A stretch of DNA of 64,000 nt from Thalassia testudinum (taxonomy: Eukaryota > Streptophyta > Magnoliopsida > Alismatales > Hydrocharitaceae): the NCBI GenBank assembly GCA_037157565.1, contig JAZHRO010000013.1, positions 37,266,501 to 37,330,500 on the forward strand. The letters are read 5' to 3'. Positions 21,101 to 33,100 of this stretch are shown piece after piece. Position 1 is the first letter of the stretch; the number at the start of each line of letters is the position of its first letter. The translations under genes were made by a program, and so were the position numbers. The notes beneath the pieces are model-generated. The model made no database searches and had not been told where the DNA came from. It saw only the letters and a program-made list of their open reading frames with translations.

Positions 21101-24100
21101 TCAACTCCTATGAGTTGCAGCTCCACTTCCTGGGGGACAACCTCATCTCAAAGGGCCTTGTGCTCCTCCCGCTCATTGCGTAGGCGGCGTTGATGACTGT
21201 CGCGAAGAAGAGAGGATGGGGGAGAAGCCCCCTTTTTGATTGATACAAACAACAACAACAACCAAGTCTTTTCCCACACTAAGTGGGGTCGGCTATATGG
21301 ATTCTTTGCCTCCACACAGATCGATTTTCAGCCCCCTTTTCGATTGATCATTTAGAAAAAAAAGGGGGTTATTTGTGTGGGGTCCACATGTGAGTTTGTT
21401 ATTTTTAAAGTTGATGTGGGTTTTTATTTCCTGTGGGGGATTTACGTGTACACCCCTCTAAAGTCCTACTTTCCTCATTTTGTCCTTATGTGTGAATGAG
21501 CAAGAGAAGTAAAGAGGACAAGAGTTTACTCAAGATGTCAAGTTGATGGGCAACACCCTCAGCCACAATGGGAACGCCAAGCAGTAGACCTTGACTCAAA
21601 GGCATACAAGTAGAGTTATTCGAGTTTGAAGATACCAAGAAGGGACTACCACGTTGACTACTATTGATCTTTGTCATCATGAATGTCTACAGGATCCAAG
21701 TCTTCGTTATCTCCCGTGCCTCAACTTACGGGGGAGTGTTAGGAAATAAATCAAAGATCGTGTTTAATTGCCTTTTCTATTTTTAGTCAGTGTTTTGTTT
21801 TTGAAAAAGGAAAAAGGACAACAATCATCTAGGCAAATTCATTAAAGTAAAAGGAACGAATTTACTGGTTGTTCAGCCAGAAATCAGGCCAAAAATACAC
21901 CTCCTTTACAACATTTTCAACCCAACACTCTCATTTATGAAAAATTTGCATTCTGATGTAGCCAAATGCACCAAAGAATGGATAGAGTTCTAATCCACCT
22001 CATTAAATCAAGATGAAGATGTTCTCTAAACATTCTCCAAAAAGTACTCACATCCATATAATCCACTGTCTGTAAATTGAAATGTTGCCACACCTGTTTG
22101 ACGACAAAAGGATCAAGCAACATCCTCATCATTTGCCCATCTTTTCCTAAAAGCTTTTGTGACTAAGCACTCCCTTCTAAGAAGCCAGCGAAAAATCTTA
22201 ATCTTCAGGGGCAATGCACACTTCCAAATACATTTAGAATCCAAGCCAAATTCACCAAAATCAGCACCATTGATTTGCAGTTGGTTTAGAATAAGTGTTT
22301 TTAATTGAGAAAGTTTTGTGTTTCCATATGAACCTGTCAATCTCATTTGCAGTCGGTTTGAGGTTTGAAATAGTCTCCAACAACTACTGAAATTCTACAT
22401 AAGTGGTGTCAGAAAGCCCAACTGGTAGTAGGATACTCCACATCCTTAAAAGATCATCCCATACATCGTTTACGATGGCATTTGTCTCATTAACCAACTG
22501 GTAAACACATGGAAAGAGGTCTGAAAACTTACTCAACTCATTCCAATCATTTAACCAAAACTTGAAAAGACTCTCGTTCCTTAAAATTGGACTAAAATCT
22601 GTTGCAAATTCCTTCATAATAGGTTGAATAGCACTCCAAACCGCAAATGCACCGCTTCTATGAGAAGACCTATTAGGAATATCCATATCTATGCCATAAG
22701 AGTAATAAGCACCATAGAATTTGTTGGGACCGAAAAGAATTAGTTCATTTAGAGAGACCCTGGGCCTCTTTATATAGAGAGAGGCACCAGAGAGAGAATT
22801 ATAGGTATACCCCTTCACCTTACAACATAATAAAAAGCACCCATTACATATAACTCAACACTCCCCCTCAAGCTGGAGCATAGACATCAAACATGCTTAG
22901 CTTGGAACAAATATAATGTAATCTCTTCTTGGGAAGTGCTTTAGTGAAGCTATCTGCCAGCTAGTCTTCAGTATTGATGTCAGGTATATAAATCTTCTTA
23001 GCTAGGATGGCCTCTCTGATGAAGTGACAATTTACTTCAATATGCTTGGTTCTCTCACGAAAAATATGATTATTTGCAATAAATATGGCAGCTTTGTTAT
23101 TACAGTGCATCGGAATAGAATCATGCACCTCTTCTCTAAAAAAAAAAAGAATTAGGCACTTGCACTCCAAAGTCTTCCAGAATGGAACAAACCCAGAGTA
23201 ACTCACAAGTAGTTTGAGACATAGCCCTGTATTCTGATTCGGCACTTGATCTAGACACCACTACCTGTTTCTTGCTCCTCCATATAATTAGATTTCCTTC
23301 AACAAATGTGCAGTATCCTTTAGTAGACTTCCTATCCTCATGAGCACTTGCATAGTTTGCATTAGAGTATTCACACACATCCAAGTGCCCATTGTCTTTG
23401 AAAATGAGTCATTTCCCAGGTACACTTTTCAAGTATTTGAGAATCTGACAAACACCATCCCAGTGGATTTCCCTTGGTGACTGCATAAACTGACTTAATC
23501 TTCCGACTGCAAAGGCAATGTTAGGACGAGTAACAGTTAGATATAGTAGTTTACCAATCACTGCATGGTATCTGGTGACATCTTGTAGTAGTGGTTTGTC
23601 ATCATCTGCAATAGGCAAAGACATGTCCATGGGCACTGATGGGCTCAGAGGCTGTTGATGGGACCACCGATGGCCATCAAAGGATTTATGAACATAGGGA
23701 ATGCCACATAGCCACAAACATTCCATCATAAGGGACATGGATTCGGGCCTCCCAAAGAGATTGGAGGGTCCGATTCCATGTCCTACGCACAAAGGAGAGA
23801 AGGTTGGTGACCCAGTTCCACCGCGAAGGGTGTACGTTTGGGGAGAGGATGATACTCCCAACTCTGCACTAATATTTATGAGGTTACATGGTCTCTCCCT
23901 CTCTCGACCTCCTACTCGAGGGTCTTTTCTCACTATTTATAACATGGAAAGGTTCCTGGCCTAGTAATCTCTGATACATTTTCTATCATACTGCTTGTCT
24001 GCTGTCAGGTCGTAGGCAGTCACTTACGTCATTTCATGATTTTGGCCTTGGCTGCGTCGAATCTTTTAGCAGGTTAGATGGATCCAGGTTTGGGTTCAGT

Positions 24101-27100
24101 TGGTCGCAGGCGGGTCGGGTAGTGTCGGACTTGTCTGTTTATCCTGGACTCAGGTTACTAGATCCTGTGTTGGGTTACGCGCGGAGTTTTGGATCTGAGA
24201 GCGATTTTTGCCCTTCATCATAGGCGCCCACTCTCTAGCTAGCATAAGCTGCTAAGAGAGTAGTTAGAGTACTTAAAACTCCGAGGTAAATGATGGCCCC
24301 AAATGTACGGTCGGTTGAGATGAAGTGGGGAGAACATTTGTCATGAACGAGGAGTTGGGTAGTTTGCCCTTGTTTCCTGTCGTTCATAAGAGGTTTGTGT
24401 CTGTGTGTGGTAGGGAGTATGGCACTTTTTGGTGCCTAACCTGAATTCGTGTCATCCAATTGGAACGTGGGGCGTGGGTGCCCTAATTTCTGCCAGCTGT
24501 AAGAGGCGATTGCCGGCCTTAAGAGGTGGCATATAGAAATTTGTTTCGTCGTGTAGTTTTGCCAAAAATGGGTATTGATTACTATTGACATGAGGGGTCA
24601 TGTCCTCGAATGTCGTGCTTGTCAGTGAGGTGGCTGAGGCTATTGTAGCGTCAGGTTGTATGCACAGGGTGATGTAGTGTGCGGAATATTGACTGACGTT
24701 TTTGTCAGTTTGGGTGGGATACTGTGGCATCCGCGTCGTATCCGAAAGATTTTGCCCCTTGGGAGCCCGTGACCTAGGGTGGGAGTGTAACCGCCCTTGG
24801 GGGGCTATAAATAGAGGTTGGGGGGTATGATTAGAGTCCATGCCCCTCCAACCTTCTATTACGTCTAGATGACTTGACCATTGCTTTAAGGGAATTTTTC
24901 TTTCGCTCGTTCTTGCGTGGAAGGTTTTGTCGTTGGACGTGCTTGTTTAGTGGAGTGGTTGGGCAGTGGTTATGTTCGGTCCTGTGGGTGATGGTAGATC
25001 TAGTTTGCTGCCCCTGTTCAGCGTATGGGATGAAGCGAAGGTTGTAGGACTTCTGTGGCCGGGATGTCTACCGCGACATTCTTGGTTTTGAGGCGTGGCC
25101 ATGTTCTACGACCCAAGGTATGCTTGGTCACACCTTTTTTTTCCTCTTTCAGATTTATTTTGACTCTCTTGTGATTACAGCCTTTAGGTTTATCCGGCTG
25201 GACAACCTTGGGTGTTGCGGCGGTTCTTCCCATCGTAGGATTTGTTCCGTATGGGGGAGGACCTTGAGGCGAAGCAAGAAGAAGGGGCCCCCTTGTTCTT
25301 GAGGAGTTCAAGAGGAAGCAGGCGGGAAGCAAAGAGGAGGCGAAGCAGGCTCCCTTAAAGCGTTCGTGGAGGGAGCCTGTCGTAATGTTCGTTGAGAGAG
25401 AGTCTACTGCGTCCACTCTCTTGGACCCGAGCGAGGATGAGGCAGAGGGTGCCTCAATGAGGTTGTTGGACCCTTTAGGTTCGTTTGGATTACCTGATGG
25501 ACATCGAGTCACTGACGCATTGCTCGTGGCTTGGGTGGAGGTTGCTCCTTTGAGGAGGCCCAACGTCTTTGCCACCCTTATTGGCTCCCTTGGTGACTCC
25601 ACTAGGGTGGAGCTGGAGCTGCTGTTAACAGTGGCTCCTCGTGCAGTGTATATGCCTGGCTAAATATGGGGGAGAGCTTAAGGAGAGTGATGGTAGGAGC
25701 GAATTCTTTTGGTTAGATAGTCCCTGCAACGATTGCCCAAACAATTGGGTCTATCCGGGGATCCTTCGTGGAAGGGCCTATTGGAGGCCTCATGTCCAGT
25801 GAGGTGGCGTCAAGTAAGTCGGGTGCCTCTCTGATGGATAGGAGGGTATTCCAGCACCATTGAGTTGCTCTGGCCGCCCGAGACTCACCGAGGTGAGGGG
25901 CGGTCTTTCTTTGGTGGGCGAGAGGCTAAAGGGAAGTATTGTTGGAATGCACGAGGTGGTCATCGTGGCTCGTCAAGACTTGTCGAAGCGCCTGCAGGCT
26001 TCCCGTTCGGCCATTCTTCCTCTGAAGGAGATGCATGTCCTAGAAGTGGGACAATCCTCTGCTGTGAAGGGGTAGAGAGCTTGAGGGCTGGCCTTGTCAA
26101 GGCCCAACAGCTCATAGAGGGCATAGGCATGAGGGCACCTACGCTAAAGCTCCTTGGAAAGTACCGGCTCTTGAAGAGGGGGCAGCCAAGTTGAGTCCTC
26201 CAATTGCTGCGAGAGTGTCGGAATGGCTTATTAGGCTTTTGAAGACTGGGGATGAAGCCACACAAAGTCCTGACATGTGGTGTTGCCGTTATCTTTGTAT
26301 GCTCATTATCAATTCCCCCCCCCCTAAAACTGCGAGGAAAGCTATCGTGATACGATAACAATCTGGAGGGCATTTTATTTCATACTAAAAAAAAACAATA
26401 GAGAACTACACATTGGATCCCCATCTATATATGAGGGATCAGCACTCATTTACAATTTGCTTGCAACAAACATTTGCCCCCCTTTTTTGTCTCTTTGTTG
26501 TGGGTCAACCGGGGGTGACAGTCCTAGGGAATGTAATAGGCAGTAGTTCTTATAAAAAGGAAAGCTTTTGTATCTGTTAACCTTTCATAATGAAATGCTT
26601 GCATGCCAAGTTCGAGAGATTGTGTTGCCACTTGGGATTTGTTATTCGTAAGAGTTGTGTGGATTGTTTTTATGAATTTTGTTTGATCCCTTTCATGGGA
26701 CGTTTAATTTTTCGCTCAAATGACTTAGCATGGAGGCTTCCTCTTTTTGCCCAATCTATCGGGCTTTTGAAAACTTCTAGGTTGCTGGCCTGCCTGCTGC
26801 AGGTGGCTACTATGATCTTATCTTGTTTAAGCCGGCTGTTTGCTCATTGGCGAGTTATAAAGGTATGCCCGTGGAGAGGGTCCCCCTTAGTAGTGGTTGG
26901 GAGTCCATGCCGTACACCTGTTCGGAAAAGGTGTGTGGTCTATGAGAGTCTTACTGTACGTTCTATAGCCTGACGGTTCGCCTGGTACCTTGTTCGCCCA
27001 TCTTCGCTTAACACAGGATATAGTTGTGTCAGTTGTTGGGCAAGTCGATGTCTTGGCCGCAGCTTGCTTGCAGAGAGGGGTGGGCGTTAGCAACATGGCC

Positions 27101-30100
27101 CATCTTGGAGACGAGGTTGGTAGGAGAATGTTAGGAGTGGTGTTAACTCTCCAGGCGGGAAGTGATGTCGAGCTTAACGGTACTTAGTACTCTTGCGCAC
27201 GCAGTTTTTATACTGGTGCTTTAGCTGTGACCTTAGAAGTGTCCTTGCTGGAATAGGCAGGCTGGGAGCAGTTGTCTTGAGCGCCTCCATTCGAAATGGT
27301 TCCCTTATGAGGTAGCATGAGGAGGGGGTGGGAATTCCTTGCTTGATTACCTATCTTTAAAGTGAAATGCCCTGGTCTGTTGAACACTCCGGAATAGCGG
27401 CTCCGGAGTCAGTTGTCGCCAACGAGCTGCTAACTTATAGTTTTTAGGGCGGAGTGAGAAGGGCACTTAGGCTTGCCGGTGTTGCCCTAGGCCCCTCTTC
27501 TTGGTTCTCGATTGCTCAAGGGCCATGTTTACTTGGATTTTGTCGAAGTATACTTGTCTCTCTGTTGGGGATTGAGGGCCTTCAGAGCTTCCTCGTATGA
27601 GAACTCAAGTACGCCCCTTCTTAGGATTGGGATGTAAGCGGGTGCCTTCTGCAATGCCGTAGGTGTGGGCCGAGGGGTGTGACTTTGTACTAAGGCAGGC
27701 CCGCGTCAGCTTGGGGCAGGGAATTCGTTAACTGGAGCGGAGTTGATCTGGCAGTATTCGCTACGGGTCCTTTATGGGGATTGGGTAGAATCGCCCGTTG
27801 CATGAGTTCTCTAGTGCCCATCCTTGGTAAGGGAGCTTTACCTCTCAAGGTAGGCTTCGTTGGTGAAGCCTATGTGTATGTCTCGTTCAGGGCCACCGCC
27901 TCCCTCGAGAGCCACATCAGACGTGGTGGCTTAATAAGATCGATTTCAGGAAGCTACCTTACTTCAGCCTTGGCTTCTTATTGTGGCTCGGCCGAGTTAT
28001 GCCCACCTGAATAGGTGAGACCTTCATTTGGTGTGCCACTGGTAGTCCAAGTGAATTTTTGTGCTGGGTTTGATCGTAAGTAACGATAACCAGAGGGATC
28101 AAGGTCCGCTCTGACTTGAACGAGCTCAATGGTGTCGTCAGGATAGCGTTGAGTAGCCACAGCTTAAAGGGCTTGGCTAAATTTCTGAAGTTGTTGGTGG
28201 GTAGGCTGGATTTCCTTTCCCTTAAGGGACTCGGGCCTGACCACCTGGTCCCAACTCATTACCTTGGTTCACCACGGATAGGGGCTAGAAGCGCACGGGG
28301 GGTCGATTGCCCGCTGGCCTATTATGTCCACAAAGGCCGCCATTGATCCAACCATTTTGAATGCGGTTATTTTGTTGTTAGGCCTGTCTTTGTCGTGGCG
28401 GGTAAAGAAAGGTTTGCCGGCTTGGTCGTAGGGTGTAATACCGCTGCGTGTCGGTTGGCTTGGCTATACCCCCGGTATCCTTTGTAGGAACGGGGAAAGT
28501 GCAAGAGGACATCTGAGAGGGCCGACCTCAGGAGGTGGCAACGAGAGTTAAGTACGATTTCCTGGATTTCCATTGTTGGAACTCCGGGTGTGTGCTGGTG
28601 TTATGTTAGGTGGTACTTGGGGCATGGAGGCCCATGTCCCTGCTGTTGTCGCGAGGCGACGTTGTGTTGGCCAGAACACGGGGCGTAGGAGCCCTAGTTT
28701 CTGCCTGTCTTGAGGGGCGGCATGATATTAAATGGAACGTCGCGCGTGGGGGCCTGAGTTTCCGCCATTTTTCTCAGCTAGCAGCTGCTGCTGAGAGTGA
28801 AGTGGTAAAAACTCCGTCAGAGGGCGATGCCTGGCTTTTTTGCCTACGCGGGGGAGTTGTCAGTATGAGCGGCCAAGGCACTCTTAATGTTGTCTTTCAA
28901 AGAGGTGATCTTATGCAAGAGGGAAATGTGGGCGTGTGCTCTTTCCGTTGTCCTTAAGAGGTGGCGTAAGGCACGTTTGGCGTTGCTTATGTACGGGACT
29001 TGGAGCGTGGGGGCCTGAGCTCATGATGTTTTTTCTTGAGGCAGCGTTAAATCAATCGGAACAAGGGTCGTGATAGCCTTAGTTTCCACCGTCCTTGAGA
29101 GGTGGCTTTTATGCTTAGATGGAACACGAGGCATGGGAGCCCAAGTTCCTGCCATTCTTAAGAGGCAGCAATGTAAGGGAACGTGTGGCACGTCCGCCTG
29201 AGTCCTTACTAGTCTTGAGAGGCGGTCTGCCAGCCTTAAGAGGCGGCAATGTAAGGCAACGTGTGGCGCGTCTGCCTAAGTTCCTACTAGTCCTGAGAGG
29301 CGGTCTGCCAGCTTTAAGAGGCGGCAATGTAAGGGAACATGTGGCGCGTCTGCCGGGGTTCCTATCAGCCTTCAGAGGCGGTTTGCTGGCCTTATGAGGT
29401 GGCTTGTTGGCCTTAAGAGTTGGCTACCCAGGTGGAGATGTGACGTAAGCGTCACCTTTCGCGAGTGATAGCTAGTCACTACGAGAAATAGAGTTGTCTT
29501 AGTTATGACAAGACCGGTCATTTGATTACCGTTGGAATGAGGTGAAGGTCTCAAATGTTGGCATTGATGGGGTTGCCTCCTCTGCGGCGAGGGATACGCA
29601 CGCAGGGGCCATCACATGCCCGCCCACCTCAAGAGGTGGCTCTGTGGTTACGGGAGCGTGGGGGGATGCCCCAGTCCATGTCAACTTTGTTGTGGTTTTT
29701 GGGTGTGCTAGCCCTATACTGTGCAGGAGTGGTAATCTACGAGCCTTAAAAGGATTAAGGTTCACTCCGACCTCAACGAGCTAGGTAGCATCGCGAGGGA
29801 AAAGAAGTATAGCCATGGCTGAAGAGCCTGGCTGCAATCCCGAAGTTATTAGCAGATTAGCCGGGTTCGCCCCTTGCTGGATTGCGTGGGCTTAGTTTCA
29901 TTTTCTTCTCCCCTTTTCTGTGGCTCTGGGGTTCTGTTTTTCCTGGGTTGCTTTAGCTTAATCCTTAGGAGTTTGTGCCTGGCTGCCTGACCCTCATGCG
30001 TTATTTTTGCTTCTTGAGGAGATTAGAGAGGCACAGGGAGGATTTGGCGGAGGACATGGATTAGCGGGTAGCGGATGATGCCGTTCAGTGCTACCGTCAA

Positions 30101-33100
30101 CTTGGCCATTATAAATGTGGCTGCCTAGTCGAGGTGCCTGTCCCTGCTGTAGATGGGCAACGGAAGGCTAATATTTCCCTTTGGCATTTCTTTACGATTT
30201 CCAAAAGCCTACGACTGGAAAGGCCGGTGCAAGGAGTGATGTTATCCTTAGGCCGCAATTGCCCTACTAGCAGGAGTGTCACCCGAAGTGGCTCTGTGTG
30301 TTCTACTGGAAGAGGCGAACAGTTTGGATGCTGCTCGCTTGACAGTGTTCCTCTGACCCCCCACTAAGGAATGGGGAGGGCGTATGGAAGCGCTGACTCA
30401 GAAGGAGTGGCTTGCTGGTGCTGGTTGATGTTGACCCCGGAGGTTAGCTCGACCTCGTGCTGAGAGGTGAGCATCTTGGGGTAATGCGGGCGTTGCCGCT
30501 GGGAGTTAATCATATGGGTTGTCAACCTGTTTACCTCTGGTCTCGAGCCAAAGATCGTCTCATCTCCTTGGACTTGCTGGCGCTCCTCCCTATGATATTC
30601 TTCGGGGCCCTCGATCTTGGCCCCCGTTTTGCCTGATGAAGTGGTCCAAGTTTCCACGCCGAATCTGGTCGTGTAAATCCCGGCATTCTTTTGGTGGTGT
30701 GTCCGTGAGCCCTGTGGTACTTGCCATGGGGCTCGGAGTTAGCCTTTCTCTTTATGGATTTTGGGGGCAGCAGGTCTTTGTTCGTGGACCAGCCCCCAGA
30801 AAGGTAGAAACACATCGGCTTGGTTTATGGCCAAGGGAGTGTATTCCTTAAAGGACCTGGGTTACAGCTACCTCACTGGGAGGAGTGTTACTAGAAGCAA
30901 GCTCAAGTGCTCCGTCGGACCAGGCAGGGAGGCGATTAGCCGGGGCTCCGCTTGCTTGATTGTTCCCCTTTCACCCCACTAAAGAGTTGGGGAAGGTGCT
31001 TGGGAGGGTTGACTCGGAGGGAGTGACCCGCTGGCCTAGGGCGACGTCGGTCCCCAAAGATTACCGTGACCTCTATGTCGATACATTCGGGCAACAGGAG
31101 GTGAGGACCCTGGGGTGTCGTGAGCATCGCCGCTAGGACTTGGTGGTGGTGGTCTGCCGGGGGAGGGGGAGCTAGGGTAACACCGCTAGCTTGATCGAGC
31201 GGGGCGTCGACCTGTCTGGCTCTCGGTCTGCGAGGGAGACCACGTTGGCTACCCGAGGCTGCTGGAGCTTTTCCTTAGGGTGCTCTTCCAAGTTCTCATG
31301 CCAGATCTGGGACTCAATCTGGTCACACAGATCCCGACAGTTTTTCGGTGGCGTGACTCCGGGTCTTGTGGTACTCATAGTAGGGCCTGGAGTCGGCTTT
31401 CCTCTTTATGGGTCTCAGGGGCAGCAAGTCCCTGTTTGTGGACCAGTTCCCCACAGGCACGTTCGCCTGGCTTACGGCCAAGGGAGTGCATTCTTCAAAG
31501 GACTCCCGCTTGGTCTGGCGGGGTCCGTAGTTGTGATCCTTAGTGGGTCAGTCGCTCCTTTGAGGAAGGTGGCCCTTCACTTATTGAGGCGGCCACTTCC
31601 GCGGACGGGCTCTGGAGCATGCTTGCCAAAGGCCCTCTTGCCCTCTACGGGGTTGGTGTTGCTATTACGACTCTTAGCCAATCGGTTGCAGGGGCGGAAG
31701 GAGTTGTCCTGCTTCGTGAGCCTCGTGGCTCCATCTAGGGCCCTGTTGGGTCCCTTGGCGTGCAATCGTTGACGTCGCGCCAGAGCTTTTGAGTTAGGCT
31801 ACCGGACTTGAAGTCTTGGACGGTTATCGCCTCATGGGGCTTCCCGCTCTCGAAGTACTGAGCCTCGAATTGATCTAGGTGGGATCAAAAGGACTTAGTC
31901 TTCCGCTGTCTAACTTCTAATAGCTTCTCAGGGTTGTCTCTAACCCTTCGTCACTCAGCAAAGTGTTGGCAAGACTTGTCTGCCAGGCCCTGGGAGTTGG
32001 CAATCTGTCCGGCTAGTAGGTCGGTGGACCGTTGATGGGCTGTGTCGGACAAGTACGACAAGAGCACTTGGTAGGGTACTCTGTCGGGGCGGCCATACAC
32101 TAACATTACTTGGCAGTAGCTCCCAACGAAACTGTTGTGGTTCGCCGCTCCTCCGTTCGTGGCCATGACTGGCTGCTCGAACTCTTCTGGTGAGGGGTTG
32201 TCGACACCTTCTTTATGGGTGGGCAGGTGATACACGTGTGGGCGTATATTCAAGGCCGCTGGTCTTAGTTTCATACTCCCCTTCCCTAGCCCACATCTCG
32301 AGGAGGGAGCCTCGCCCAGGGGCCTCCAGTGATTGGATGGATCGTGCTGGCTTCCCTTCACTAGGATGATCGAACGGAGGGTGTCATCGGAACATAGGGA
32401 TGCTGGACTCTGATGGGGCCTCCTTAGGGGTGGTCGCAAGTAGAGTTGCGTATGGTTAGGACCATCGTGAGGGTTCTTGATCAGAAAGGTTGAGGCAGAG
32501 CGATGGGGAGGTGTTACCTCCCTGCAACTGGATGCCTGGAAGAGCATGGCAGTTTTGCTGACGATTCCCACAGACGACGTCATTTGATGGACCTGGAGGC
32601 CGTTGAAGGGGTCACCGATGGCCATCAAAGGATCTATAAACGTAGGGAACGGCACATAGGCACAAACATTCCATCACAAGAGACATGGATTCGGGCCTCC
32701 CAAAGAGACTGAAGGGTCCGATTCCATGTCCTATGAGCAACCACAAAGGAGAGGAGGTTGGTGACCTAGTTCTATCGCGGGGGATGTACGTCTGGGGGGG
32801 AGGATGATACTCCCAACTCTACACTAATATTTGTGAGGTTATAGGGTCTCTTCCTCTCTCGGGCCCCTTATTCTGGGGTCTTTCCTCACTATTTATAACA
32901 TGGAAAGGTTGCTGGCCTAGTAGTCTCTGGTACATTTTCTGTTAGATTGCTGTCAGGTTGTAGGCAGTCACTTCCGTTCTTTCGTGATTTTGGCCTTGAC
33001 TGCGCTGAATGTTTTAGCAGGTTGGACGGATCTAGGTCTGGGTTTGGTTGGTTGCAAGCAAGTCCGGTAGTACCGGACTAGCCTGTTTACCCTAGACTCG

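Noticed and set aside
24221..24235. TAGGCGCCCACTC considered as a plus-strand PBS of the Gypsy element
   Set aside because: The LTR TATA and the gag reading direction both favour the minus strand, so it is more likely part of the PPT side; some doubt remains.
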